A DNA stretch of 64,000 nt from positions 1,054,001 through 1,118,000 of the forward strand of contig NZ_CP108100.1 of assembly GCF_036195045.1 (NCBI RefSeq), given 5' to 3'. Positions 54,085 to 62,824 of the stretch are shown one piece after another. The stretch is from Streptomyces sp. NBC_00236 (GTDB taxonomy: Bacteria; Actinomycetota; Actinomycetes; Streptomycetales; Streptomycetaceae). Below the pieces are notes generated by a model, which ran no database searches, was not told the origin of the DNA, and saw only the letters and a list, made by a program, of their open reading frames with translations. The number at the start of each line of letters is the position of its first letter. Position 1 is the first letter of the stretch. Made by a program: the position numbers and the translations under genes.

Positions 54085-55268
54085 GTACGGTTCCGCTTCT
54101 CCCAGCCGTCCGCGAACATGTTCCAGAAGCGGTGGCTGGGCGGGTGTTCCTCGAAGACCTCGTCGACGAGTTCGACACCGAGCCCCGGGGCGGTCGGCAG
54201 GCCGATGCGGCCGTCCTCCATCGGGAGGGTTCCCTTGAGGGCGTCGAAGACGAACGGCTCCAGGAGCCCGTCGAAGGTTTCGAGGATCTTGAAGTTGGGG
54301 ATTCCGAGCGCCGCGTGCACGGAGGCGGTGGTGCAGAGCGGGGAGTTGGAGTTGTGCGGGGCCACGAGCATGCCGTGGGTGTCCGCGATCGCGGCGAGCT
54401 TCCGCACCTCGGTGAAGCCGCCGGCCATGGAGAGGTCGGGCTGGATGATGTCGACGGCGTTCGTGGCGAAGAGCTGCTTGTACTCGTAGCGGTTGTGGAA
54501 GTGCTCGCCGCCGGAGATGGGGAAGGCGGCGCGCTGCCGCAGTTCGGCGTACCGCTCGATGTGGGTCCAGGGCATCGGCTCCTCGAACCAGCCGATGTCG
54601 AACGGTTCCAGTTCCCGTACGAGACGGGCTGCGGTCGGCATGGCGAAGCGGGCGTGGCCCTCGATGAAGAGGTCGATGTCGGGGCCGATCGCCTCGCGGA
54701 CGGCGGCGACGAGGTCGATGGAGCGGCGCAGTTCGGCCCGCTCCAGTTCGTGCAGGCCGGGGCCGAAGGGGTCGAACTTGAGGGCGGAGTAGCCCTTGGC
54801 CACGGTCTCCTTGGCCTTGGCCGCGAAGGTGTCGGGCTCTCGTTCGCCGGTGTACCAGCCGTTGGCGTAGACGCGGACGTCGTCGCGGCAGGCGCCGCCG
54901 GTCAGGCGGTAGGCGGGGACGCCGAGCGCCCTGCCCATCAGGTCGTACATCGCCTGGTCGAGGCCGGACAGGGCGATGCCGCCCATGTCGCCGCCGCGCA
55001 GGAAGTCGCCCTGGTAGACGCGGAGCCAGAGTTCCTCGATGTCGAAGGGGTCGGCGCCGATCAGGTGGCGCCGCGCCAGCGCCTCGGTGAGGGCGCAGAC
55101 CTCGCTGACCCGGTAGGGGTGGGTGATCTCGCCGATGCCGGTCAGGCCCTCGTCGGTGTGGACGCGGACGTAGCCGAAGTCGCGCCAGGAGGTGCCGAGC
55201 ATCAGGGTCTCGACGCGGGTGATCCGTCCGGCGGGGCCGGCGGGGCGGGTGCGGTTGACGGTCAGCAT
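54081..55268 (-). CDS. enolase-superfamily sugar-acid dehydratase (MR/MLE)
   Basis: A 395-residue enzyme of the mandelate racemase/muconate lactonising group. Active-site elements visible are ALKFDPFGPG (Lys), DLFIEGHARF (metal ligand region), IGWFEEPMPW (Glu), ISGGEHFHNR (Glu) and VAPHNSNSPL (catalytic His), the last like galactonate dehydratase. It should abstract an alpha proton and dehydrate a sugar acid. Coupled to neighbours on both sides by overlaps of 1-4 bp. Confidence 0.9.
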   Translation of the reverse strand: MLTVNRTRPAGPAGRITRVETLMLGTSWRDFGYVRVHTDEGLTGIGEITHPYRVSEVCALTEALARRHLIGADPFDIEELWLRVYQGDFLRGGDMGGIALSGLDQAMYDLMGRALGVPAYRLTGGACRDDVRVYANGWYTGEREPDTFAAKAKETVAKGYSALKFDPFGPGLHELERAELRRSIDLVAAVREAIGPDIDLFIEGHARFAMPTAARLVRELEPFDIGWFEEPMPWTHIERYAELRQRAAFPISGGEHFHNRYEYKQLFATNAVDIIQPDLSMAGGFTEVRKLAAIADTHGMLVAPHNSNSPLCTTASVHAALGIPNFKILETFDGLLEPFVFDALKGTLPMEDGRIGLPTAPGLGVELVDEVFEEHPPSHRFWNMFADGWEKRNRT

Positions 55269-56638
55269 CAGCGGGTCGCTCCGCCCATGGTCGAGGTGTT
55301 CTCCAGGTCGCGGGCGCCGCCCTCGGCGAGGACGGCCTTGACCGCGGCCTCGGTGCCCTCGATCAGACGGTCCACGTCTGCGTCGGTGTGCGCGTAGCTG
55401 ATGTGGCTGCGCTTGAGGTTGAGCGGGAGCTCGAACAGGCCGTGCTCCAGGAGTTTGCGGCGGTAGCCGACGAACATCGAGGCGTCGTTGTTCAGCAGGT
55501 CCGCGTAGGTACGGGGGGCCTCGCCCGGCATGAAGTAGCTGACGAAGACGGAGCCGTAGCCGGTGACGACGGCGGGCACGCCGAGGCGCTCGTAGAGGCC
55601 GGTCAGTTCGGTGCGGACGCGGTCACCGAGCCTGAAGACGTGGTCGTGGACCGGTTCCTCGCGGAGCTTGCGGAGCGTGGCGAGGGCGGCGGCGACGACG
55701 GACGGGTGGCCGTTGTACGTGCCGGCGAAGAAGGCGGGGGCGCCGGGGCGGGTGGAGAAGAGGTCCATCAGGTCGGCCCGGCCGCCGATCGCTCCGACGG
55801 GGGCGCCGTTGGCGATGGCCTTGCCGAGGGTGGTGAGGTCGGGGGTGACGCCGGAGATCTGCTGCCAGCCGCCGATGCTGTGGCGGAAGCCGGTGATGAC
55901 CTCGTCGAAGATCAGGACGCTGCCCGCCTTCGTGGTCTCCTCGCGGAGTGTGGTGAGGAACTCCTGGTACGGGAGCAGGGCGCCGACGTTGTGCGGGACG
56001 GGTTCGACGATGACGGCGGCGATGTCACTGCCGTGCTCGGCGAAGGTGCGCCGGACGGCCTCGCTGTCGTTGAACGGCAGGACGAGGGTGGCTTGGAGGA
56101 CCTCGGGCAGGATGCCGGTCGAGATCGGGTCGTGGCCGCCGACCTTCGAGGGCTCGGAGATCACGTTGAGGCTGACCGCGTCGTGCCAGCCGTGGTAGCA
56201 GCCCTGGAACTTGACGACCAGGCGGCGGCCGGTGGCGGCTCGGGAGACGCGGAGCGCGTGGAACGTCGCCTCGCTGCCGGTGCTGGTGAGCAGGACCTTC
56301 TCGATCGAGGGGATCAGCTCGGCGAGCTGTTCGGCGAGGAGGACCTCTCCCTCGGTGACGCCGACGCCCATGTGGCCGAGCGTCGCGCCGGCCTGGGCGG
56401 TGGCGCGGGCCACGTCGGGGTCGTTGTGGCCGAGCAGCGGCGGGCCGAACGCCGAGTGGAAGTCGGTGTACTCACGTCCGTCGGCGGTACGGAACCGTGC
56501 GCCGTGGGTCCCGGTGACCACCAGGTCCGTCAGTCCGGGAACGCTGCGCTGACCGCTGTTCACGCCGCCGGGTACGACCTGGCGGGCGCGCTCGGCGAGC
56601 CGGGCTCCGGATTCGTTGCCTGCCGGGCCTGAACTCAT
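55268..56638 (-). CDS. PLP class III aminotransferase/aminomutase (GSA-like)
   Basis: A 456-residue cytoplasmic enzyme like glutamate-1-semialdehyde 2,1-aminomutase and class III aminotransferases: VPGGVNSGQRSVPGL at the N-terminus, STGSEATFHALRVSRAAT (phosphate cup), LIFDEVITGFRH (Asp to the pyridine N) and the Schiff-base Lys in TTLGKAIANGAPVGA. It may transaminate or isomerise an amino sugar acid or keto acid. ATG 56638 is behind AAGGAG. First gene of the minus-strand operon, divergent from iclR-type gene. Confidence 0.88.
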   Translation of the reverse strand: MSSGPAGNESGARLAERARQVVPGGVNSGQRSVPGLTDLVVTGTHGARFRTADGREYTDFHSAFGPPLLGHNDPDVARATAQAGATLGHMGVGVTEGEVLLAEQLAELIPSIEKVLLTSTGSEATFHALRVSRAATGRRLVVKFQGCYHGWHDAVSLNVISEPSKVGGHDPISTGILPEVLQATLVLPFNDSEAVRRTFAEHGSDIAAVIVEPVPHNVGALLPYQEFLTTLREETTKAGSVLIFDEVITGFRHSIGGWQQISGVTPDLTTLGKAIANGAPVGAIGGRADLMDLFSTRPGAPAFFAGTYNGHPSVVAAALATLRKLREEPVHDHVFRLGDRVRTELTGLYERLGVPAVVTGYGSVFVSYFMPGEAPRTYADLLNNDASMFVGYRRKLLEHGLFELPLNLKRSHISYAHTDADVDRLIEGTEAAVKAVLAEGGARDLENTSTMGGATR

Positions 56639-56770
56639 GGTGCTTGCTCCTTGCGTCGAGAGTCGTCGGTTGTCGCGGGCCCTGCCCGGCCCGTGAGTCC
56701 CTGGCGCCATCCGCCCGGCAGTCGCCGCAGGAAGAGGATGATCCGTGGTGCGTTGCAGTTTTTCAGAACG

Positions 56771-56791
56771 CTGTTCTGTAGAGCAGAACAG
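56771..56791. promoter_or_regulatory. IclR-type operator 1
   Basis: CTGTTCTG-TAGAG-CAGAACAG is a perfect 8-bp inverted repeat. An extra half site, CAGAAC, lies just left (56764-56769). It sits 133 bp ahead of the aminotransferase start, placed to control the minus-strand operon. Confidence 0.7.
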
Positions 56792-56908
56792 TGCCTGGAT
56801 ATTACGTCCGCCCGGAAAACCGGTCAACCCCCTTCCGGGCCCGCCACGACCCGAAAGGAGCGGATTCCGAGAATCGGAGGTGCCCTCCGCGCGCCCGGAG
56901 GCACTACC

Positions 56909-56929
56909 CTGTTCTGCTATGACGAACAG
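56909..56929. promoter_or_regulatory. IclR-type operator 2, over the regulator's start codon
   Basis: CTGTTCTG-CTATG-ACGAACAG repeats the operator 1 pattern with one mismatch in the arms and covers the regulator's ATG (56919), suggesting autorepression. Confidence 0.6.
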
Positions 56930-57776
56930 TGCTGCCCCAGAAGAGCCGAAGTACTGGGTCAAGAGCGTGGCCAGGGCAGCGGACATCCTCGAAGCGCTCG
57001 CCGCTCCCTCGCAGGGGAACGGTCTGAGCGTCACCGAGGTCGGCCAGGCCTGCTCCATCTCCAAGAGCGCCGCCTTCGGCATGCTCCAGACCCTGCGTGC
57101 CTACGGACTCGTCTCGGACGACGGCGAGGGCATGAACCGCCGCTACCGGCTGGGCATGAGCCTGGCCCGGCTCGGCGACCGCGCCAGGTCCCAGGTCTCC
57201 CTGCGCGGCGTCGCCCACCCCGTTCTGCGCGAGCTCACCCGGGCCACCGGCATGGCGTCCCGGCTCGCCGTCCCCGAGGACGGCCACGCGGTCGTGGTGG
57301 ACCAGGTCGAGCTCGACCAGCGCGTCCGGCTCGATCTGCGGATGGGCCAGCGCGAGCTGCCGCACTGCACGGGCCTGGGCAAGGCGCTGCTCTCCGCGAT
57401 GCCGCAGAGCGAGGCCGCCTCGGTCATCGAACGGTTCGGGCTGCCCCGGCGCACGTCCCGCACGATCACGGATCCGGCGACGTTCCTGTCCCATCTGCGC
57501 GACATCGCCCGGGTCGGCTACGCCCTGGACGACGAGGAGGACGCCGAGGGCATCATCTGCATCGGCGCGCCGGTCTTCGACGACCGGTCGGTGTGTGCCG
57601 GGGCCGTCTCCATCACCGGGCTCAAGCTCGGACTGCCGGCCTGGCGCTACCAGGAACTGGGCGGCCAGGTCCGCGATGCGGCCCGCCGGATCAGTGTCTC
57701 GCTGGGCTGGGTCGAGGACCCGGAGCCCGATGCCCTGGACACCGACACCTCGCATTCCGACGGATTCAGGTCTTGA
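56919..57776 (+). CDS. IclR-family transcriptional regulator
   Basis: A 285-residue DNA-binding protein. A winged helix-turn-helix occupies residues ~10-75 (VKSVARAADILEAL, SISKSAAFGMLQTLRAYGLV), and the IclR effector domain follows (LRLGMSLARLGDR-like, LPHCTGLGKALLSAM, GICIGAPVFDDRSV with the conserved Cys/Ile core). Effectors are small organic acids or sugar breakdown products. It is divergent from the catabolic operon and followed by the second beta-helix gene. Two palindromes at 56771 and 56909 are its probable sites. Confidence 0.9.
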   Translation: MTNSAAPEEPKYWVKSVARAADILEALAAPSQGNGLSVTEVGQACSISKSAAFGMLQTLRAYGLVSDDGEGMNRRYRLGMSLARLGDRARSQVSLRGVAHPVLRELTRATGMASRLAVPEDGHAVVVDQVELDQRVRLDLRMGQRELPHCTGLGKALLSAMPQSEAASVIERFGLPRRTSRTITDPATFLSHLRDIARVGYALDDEEDAEGIICIGAPVFDDRSVCAGAVSITGLKLGLPAWRYQELGGQVRDAARRISVSLGWVEDPEPDALDTDTSHSDGFRS

Positions 57777-57984
57777 CCGATCGGCTTCACCCGCCGTAGG
57801 TTCCCTGCCAACCGAGGTGACTTTCCACCGTCACCGACGATTTACCCCTTCCGGTCCGCTTCCGGCGCCTGCCCACCGCGCCGTGAACACCCGAGGACCG
57901 AACCCTTTTCAGCCATCCGCCTCATGGCAGTCCACCGCAGGAACGCTCCCTCACTCGTCGCACTTCTCGGAAGGCGAAGTCCGC

Positions 57985-60135
57985 ATGAGCGTTCCGCACC
58001 ACAGCACCCCTGCGTCCTCCCGCCGGAATCTTCTGCGGGCTTCGGGCCTGGCCGGTCTGGTCGTGGCCGGTTCGGCCGTGGCCACCGGCCCCGCACAGGC
58101 CGCACCCGACCGCACCGGCAACGTCCTGCGCCTCGACACGGTCGCCGCACTGCGCGCCCTGAACACCAAACCCCTCACCCACGGCACCCAGGCCGTCGTC
58201 GCCGGCTACCGCACCCCCGGCGACGGCGGCACCATGGCCCTGCGCTGGGACAACAAGTCCACCGCCACACACAACGGCGGCACCGTCATCGCCCCCAACG
58301 GCACGACGAACACCGGACGCTGGCACCAACTCCACACCGGAACCCTCGACTTCCGCACCTTCGGCCACTTCGACGCCGACACCCCCGCCGACAACGCCCT
58401 CGACGCCATGGTCAACGACCCCACCGTCCACCGCATCGAAGCCCACACCGACCTCCTCCTCACCCAACGCCACCTCTACAACCGCTCCAACATCGAACTC
58501 GACTTCGGCGGCCACCACCTCCACACCACCGGCATCGAGAAGAACACCCACGACAACCCCTTCGGCGCCGTCCTCTCCTTCCGCGGCACCCCCACCGACA
58601 CCACCGTCAAGCACACCCTGAGCGCGGCGATGCCCGACCTCTCGGACCTCTTCGAGGTCGGCGACGCGTCGAAGTTCGCCGTCGGCCAGTGGTGGGCCGT
58701 GGAGATCAACGCCCTGGCGGGGAAGTACGAGAAGGAGATCCAGCGCCTGGTCCAGGTCACCGACGTCGTCGACGCGGCGCACATCCGGGTCAACTACCAG
58801 ATCGGCTGGGACCTGGCTGCCGGGCGCACGCTGACGTGGACCCGGGTCGAGCCCGTCGACCGTGCCCACGTGCGCAACATGGTCTTCGAGGGCTGGGGCG
58901 AGGACGAGATGACCGGCTCGCACCCGGTCGCGTACGAGTACGCGGTGCGCTGCGACGTCTCGGGCATCGAGGCGGTCGGCACGTTCTGGCCGGTGGTGAT
59001 GCGCCGCTGGTGCACGTACTACCGCACCGAGCAGTGCTCGCTCACCAACCCGAAGTCCGTCACCTACGGCGGCGCGGGCTACCTCACCCAGCAGATCTAC
59101 TGCCTGTACGGACACGTGGAGGACTGTCACACCTCCAACGCCCGTCACCTCAACGACTTCACGGCCTCCGCCTACTGCTACGTCACCAACTGTCACGGCG
59201 ACGGTGACGACGAGGGCCCGTTCGTGACGCACGGCCAGTTCGAGCACGACCTCGTCTACACCGGCAACTCCGGCCTGATGACGTTCGCCAACTCCGGCGC
59301 GGCGTGGGGCGGCAGGGCCAAACGGATCACCGTACGGCGGCACGCCTGCTCCTGGTTCGTCGCCCGCGTCAAGATCACCGATCTGACGCTGGAGGACGTC
59401 CTGGTCATCGGCAAGGAGTCCCTGTCCGGCTCCGGAATGCTCTGGGTCAACGCGGACGGTGTGCAGATGCGGGGCTGTACGGCCACGGGTCCGCTGATCG
59501 TCTCCCGGGCCTCGGACCTCTCCGCCCGTCCCAATGTGATCGCGGACTCCTCGTTCGCGTTCGCTGCGGGCGCGGAGATCACCCAGGCAGGCGTCACCGT
59601 CCCGCTCACCCTTCACCGCTCGACGCTGAAGGGCGTGGACGGCGCGGTGTTCAACGGCACCGGGCCGCTCGTCCTCGACCAGTGCACCCTGACCGGATCG
59701 AAGGACACCGCTCCCGTCTCGCTCGCCCACGCCGACATCACCGTGCTCGGCGGCGAGCTGCGCGACACCGGGCTCAAGCTGACCTCGGCCAAGAACCAGC
59801 GCCTGCGCGTCGAAGGCACGCGGCTGTCCGGCACCAACAAGGACGGCGCCCTGCTGGCCCGCACCGGCTCCGGGCGCACCGTCGACTGGCAGCTCAGCGG
59901 CCTCGACTCGACCGCGCCCGAGGGCACCGCCCATGTGCTGGTCACCGACGGCATCAACCGGTACCGGGCCACCGGCTCCACGTTCTCCGGCGGCCGGCTC
60001 GAACTGCGGCCCGCGGGATTCGGCGGAGACAGCCATCTGCTGCACACCGGCTGCGTCGAGGACGGCACCGAGCGCACCGCGCTGCCCGACGAAAGCGAAC
60101 GCGTCGCCCACACCGCGGCCACGCTCCGCTTCTGA
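57985..60135 (+). CDS. secreted right-handed beta-helix protein, copy 2
   Basis: A 716-residue paralogue of 50023-52173 in opposite orientation, with Tat-type signal (SSRRNLLRASG) and the same fold marks (NCHGDGDDEGPFVTHGQFEH; cysteine-rich rungs). Residues ~12-210 are encoded by DNA identical to copy 1; beyond that the two are similar but clearly different (for instance KYEKEIQRLVQVTDVVDAAH here). The ATG follows GAAGGCGAAG. It heads the plus-strand run with the oxidoreductase and ABC importer, giving an exported depolymerase, importer and catabolic set. Confidence 0.8.
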   Translation: MSVPHHSTPASSRRNLLRASGLAGLVVAGSAVATGPAQAAPDRTGNVLRLDTVAALRALNTKPLTHGTQAVVAGYRTPGDGGTMALRWDNKSTATHNGGTVIAPNGTTNTGRWHQLHTGTLDFRTFGHFDADTPADNALDAMVNDPTVHRIEAHTDLLLTQRHLYNRSNIELDFGGHHLHTTGIEKNTHDNPFGAVLSFRGTPTDTTVKHTLSAAMPDLSDLFEVGDASKFAVGQWWAVEINALAGKYEKEIQRLVQVTDVVDAAHIRVNYQIGWDLAAGRTLTWTRVEPVDRAHVRNMVFEGWGEDEMTGSHPVAYEYAVRCDVSGIEAVGTFWPVVMRRWCTYYRTEQCSLTNPKSVTYGGAGYLTQQIYCLYGHVEDCHTSNARHLNDFTASAYCYVTNCHGDGDDEGPFVTHGQFEHDLVYTGNSGLMTFANSGAAWGGRAKRITVRRHACSWFVARVKITDLTLEDVLVIGKESLSGSGMLWVNADGVQMRGCTATGPLIVSRASDLSARPNVIADSSFAFAAGAEITQAGVTVPLTLHRSTLKGVDGAVFNGTGPLVLDQCTLTGSKDTAPVSLAHADITVLGGELRDTGLKLTSAKNQRLRVEGTRLSGTNKDGALLARTGSGRTVDWQLSGLDSTAPEGTAHVLVTDGINRYRATGSTFSGGRLELRPAGFGGDSHLLHTGCVEDGTERTALPDESERVAHTAATLRF
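58018..58614. repeat. perfect 597-bp inverted repeat, right arm
   Basis: Reverse complement of 51547-52143 with no difference found by eye. The intervening 5.9 kb carries the catabolic operon and the regulator. Confidence 0.93.
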
Positions 60136-60175
60136 CCACCAGGCCCAACCGCCCATCGAGCACCAGGGATTACCC

Positions 60176-61432
60176 GTGTCCACGCATACCCCGATCACCG
60201 GCCGGCCCGTCCGGGTCGCGCTCGTCGGCGCCGGCAACCGCGGTCTGACGTACGCCGAGTGGATCAAGGCACACCCCAAGCGCGCCGAGCTCGTCGCCGT
60301 CGCCGATCCGCGCCCCGCCGCACGCGCCGCCGCCGGCGCACCCCTTGAGTTCGACGACTGGCGGCCGCTCGTCGAGAACCGGATCGCGGACGCCGTGATC
60401 GTCGCCACCCAGGACCGCTTCCATGTGGAGCCGGTGCTGGCCCTGGCCGAGGCCGGTTACGCGATCCTCGCCGAGAAGCCCCTCGCCCCGACCGAGGAGG
60501 AGACCCGCCGGATCGTCGAGGGGGTGGAACGGGCCGGGGTGCTGTTCGCGGTGTGCCACGTCATGCGGTACACCCCGTACACCGACCTGGTGAAGGGGGT
60601 TGTGGACTCCGGTGTGCTCGGGCAGCTGGTCTCGATCGACCATCTGGAGCCGGTCGGCTGGTGGCACTACGCCCACAGCTACGTACGCGGTCCGTGGCGC
60701 AGCGAGAAGGACTCGTCCCCGATGCTGCTCGCCAAGTCCTGTCACGACCTGGACTGGATCACGTACGTCATGGGCGGCCGGATCGAGCAGGTCACCGGAT
60801 TCGGCGGGCTCAAGCACTTCCGGCCCGAGAACGCCCCGGCCGGATCCGCGGACCGCTGCCTGGACTGTGCCGTCGAGTCCGACTGCCCGTACAGCGCGCT
60901 GAAGCTGTACATGCCGACGCTGCGCGAGAAGGGCGCGGTCTGGCCGGTCACCCATGTCACCGAGGCGACCGACGAGGCCGGTCTCGTCGCCGCGCTGCAC
61001 GAGGGCCCGTACGGGGTCTGCGCGTACCGGAGCGACAACGACGTGGTCGATCACCAGGTCCTCGCGATGCAGCTGACGGACGGGGTGACCGCGACCTTCC
61101 AGATGGTGGCGTTCACCGAGCAGACGCACCGGCAGACCCGGATCTTCGGTTCGCACGGCTGGCTCATCGGTGACGGCGAACGCGTCACCGTGCAGGACTT
61201 CCGGACCGGTGAGTCCACCGTTCACGAACTCGGCGCGTCCGGTTCGAACGCGGCCGACGGGCACGGCGGCGGGGACGCCGCGCTCGTCGAGGCGTTCGTC
61301 ACCGCCGTCGCCACCGGGGATGCCGGGGCCGTCCGCTCCGGCCCCGCCACCTCGCTCGGCAGCCATCTCGCGGCGTTCGCCGCCGAACGCGCCCGGCACA
61401 CCGGCACCGTCCAGACGGTCCCGGCGCAGTGA
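60176..61432 (+). CDS. Gfo/Idh/MocA-family oxidoreductase
   Basis: A 418-residue NAD(P)-dependent dehydrogenase. The Rossmann motif is VALVGAGNRGLTYAEW (residues ~14-29), and the EKP signature appears as ILAEKPLAPTEEE (~residue 100). A C-terminal domain includes RCLDCAVESDCPYSA, a four-cysteine cluster of unclear role. It likely oxidises a sugar or sugar acid. GTG 60176 follows AGGGA; 40 bp after the beta-helix gene. Confidence 0.9.
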   Translation: MSTHTPITGRPVRVALVGAGNRGLTYAEWIKAHPKRAELVAVADPRPAARAAAGAPLEFDDWRPLVENRIADAVIVATQDRFHVEPVLALAEAGYAILAEKPLAPTEEETRRIVEGVERAGVLFAVCHVMRYTPYTDLVKGVVDSGVLGQLVSIDHLEPVGWWHYAHSYVRGPWRSEKDSSPMLLAKSCHDLDWITYVMGGRIEQVTGFGGLKHFRPENAPAGSADRCLDCAVESDCPYSALKLYMPTLREKGAVWPVTHVTEATDEAGLVAALHEGPYGVCAYRSDNDVVDHQVLAMQLTDGVTATFQMVAFTEQTHRQTRIFGSHGWLIGDGERVTVQDFRTGESTVHELGASGSNAADGHGGGDAALVEAFVTAVATGDAGAVRSGPATSLGSHLAAFAAERARHTGTVQTVPAQ

Positions 61433-61473
61433 CTTCTTCCCGAACCGCCCTCACGTCCTCGGAGGACCCCCTC

Positions 61474-62730
61474 ATGTCCCGTCTTCTCACCCGCCGTTCC
61501 AGAGTCCGCGCCCTGGCCGCCCCCGTCATGGCGACCGCGCTCGCCGCCGGTGTGCTGGCCGGCTGTTCCAGCAGCGGCGACGACGGCAACACCGTCACCA
61601 TGTGGACCTACCCGGTCATCTTCGACGAGGCCAAGAACAAGGCGTACTGGGACGGCCTCGTCAAGGCGTTCGAGAAGGAGCACGCGGGCGTCACGGTGAA
61701 GGTCGAGACCTTCCCGTGGGCCAACCGCGACACCGCTCTGGCCACGGCCATCGCCTCGGGCAAGGGCCCGGACGCGGTCTATCTGATCCCTGACCAGCTC
61801 CCGAAGTACGCCAAGAGCATCGTCCCGGCCGACGACTACATGCCGGCCGACGCCAAGTCCGACTACACCGACTTCGCGCTGAAGTCCGTCACCGTCGAGG
61901 GCAAGGCGCTCGCCACCCCGATCCTGACCAGCGCCAACCCCCTCATCTGCGACAAGCGCGTCTTCGCCGCCATCGGCGAGAAGCGCTATCCCACGAGTTG
62001 GGCGGACCTGGAGGCCCTCGCCCCGAAGCTGAAGAAGAAGGGCTACTACGCCACCAGCTACAGCGGCGACACCCAGCAGACGCTGAACATGACGTTCTAC
62101 CCGCTGCTGTGGCAGGCGGGCGGCGACGTCTTCTCCGAGGACGGCAAGAACGTCACCTTCAACGACGCGGCCGGCGTCAAGGCGCTGACGTACCTGAAGA
62201 AGCTGGTCGACGGCGGCTACACCGACAAGGACCTGGTCACGACCACGCCCAAGCTGGAGCAGACGCCGACCGCCAAGGGCAAGGTCGCCTGCACCTGGCA
62301 GAACACCACGGCGGATGTCGAGCCGTTCTGGGGCAAGGAGAACATCGTCGTCCAGCCACCGCTGAAGGAGACCGCCTCGGTCGGCTACGGCACCGTGGGC
62401 GCGCTCTCGATGCTCAAGGGCGCCGACAAGAAGAACACCGGGGACTGGCTGAACTTCGTCGCCGAGTCCAAGAACGCGGCCGGCCTCCAGAAGGCCGCGG
62501 GCTACTTCCCGGCCCGTGAGTCCGGCGGCGATCTGTACCCCGGCGACGCGCTCCAGACCGCCGTGGGCGCCACGCTGCCGAGCATGGACGTCGGCCCGCT
62601 GCAGGACAAGGCCCGAGAGGTCCAGGGCATTCTCGCGCCGGAGATCCAGGCGGCACTGCTCGGCAAGAAGAGCCCGCAGGACGCACTGGACGCCGCGCAG
62701 AAGGCGGCGCAGGCGATGCTCGGCCGCTGA
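61474..62730 (+). CDS. ABC sugar importer, substrate-binding lipoprotein
   Basis: A 418-residue lipoprotein with a basic N-terminus, hydrophobic segment and lipobox LAGC (Cys ~residue 31), followed by SSSGDDGNTVTMW. It belongs to the MalE/UgpB-like family 1 of extracellular solute-binding proteins (WANRDTALATAIASGKGPD; WADLEALAPKLKKKGYY). It should deliver an oligosaccharide to the permeases encoded just downstream. ATG 61474 is behind GGAGGA; an upstream ATG at 61429 overlaps the oxidoreductase stop but would add 15 residues before the signal peptide. Confidence 0.92.
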   Translation: MSRLLTRRSRVRALAAPVMATALAAGVLAGCSSSGDDGNTVTMWTYPVIFDEAKNKAYWDGLVKAFEKEHAGVTVKVETFPWANRDTALATAIASGKGPDAVYLIPDQLPKYAKSIVPADDYMPADAKSDYTDFALKSVTVEGKALATPILTSANPLICDKRVFAAIGEKRYPTSWADLEALAPKLKKKGYYATSYSGDTQQTLNMTFYPLLWQAGGDVFSEDGKNVTFNDAAGVKALTYLKKLVDGGYTDKDLVTTTPKLEQTPTAKGKVACTWQNTTADVEPFWGKENIVVQPPLKETASVGYGTVGALSMLKGADKKNTGDWLNFVAESKNAAGLQKAAGYFPARESGGDLYPGDALQTAVGATLPSMDVGPLQDKAREVQGILAPEIQAALLGKKSPQDALDAAQKAAQAMLGR

Positions 62731-62735
62731 TCCAC

Positions 62736-62766
62736 GGTCGCGGGGCCGGCCTCCGGCCCCGCGACC
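62736..62766 (+). terminator. attenuating hairpin between binding protein and permease
   Basis: GGTCGCGGGGCCGG (62736-62749) and its complement (62753-62766) form a perfect 14-bp stem with a 3-nt loop. No U-run follows. Such hairpins stabilise the binding-protein mRNA or reduce read-through into permease genes. Confidence 0.75.
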
Positions 62767-62824
62767 CCACGGGGGCACCTCGCCCCCGACCCCCGCAATT
62801 CCCCCGTACCGCAAGGAGATCCCC

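Noticed and set aside
51547..58614. Enzyme-driven invertible switch
   Set aside because: No invertase or recombinase gene is present in or near the 5.9-kb segment; only general homologous recombination can be proposed.
57922..60408. 828-codon minus-strand frame
   Set aside because: Antisense shadow of the second beta-helix gene; no start signal or domain.
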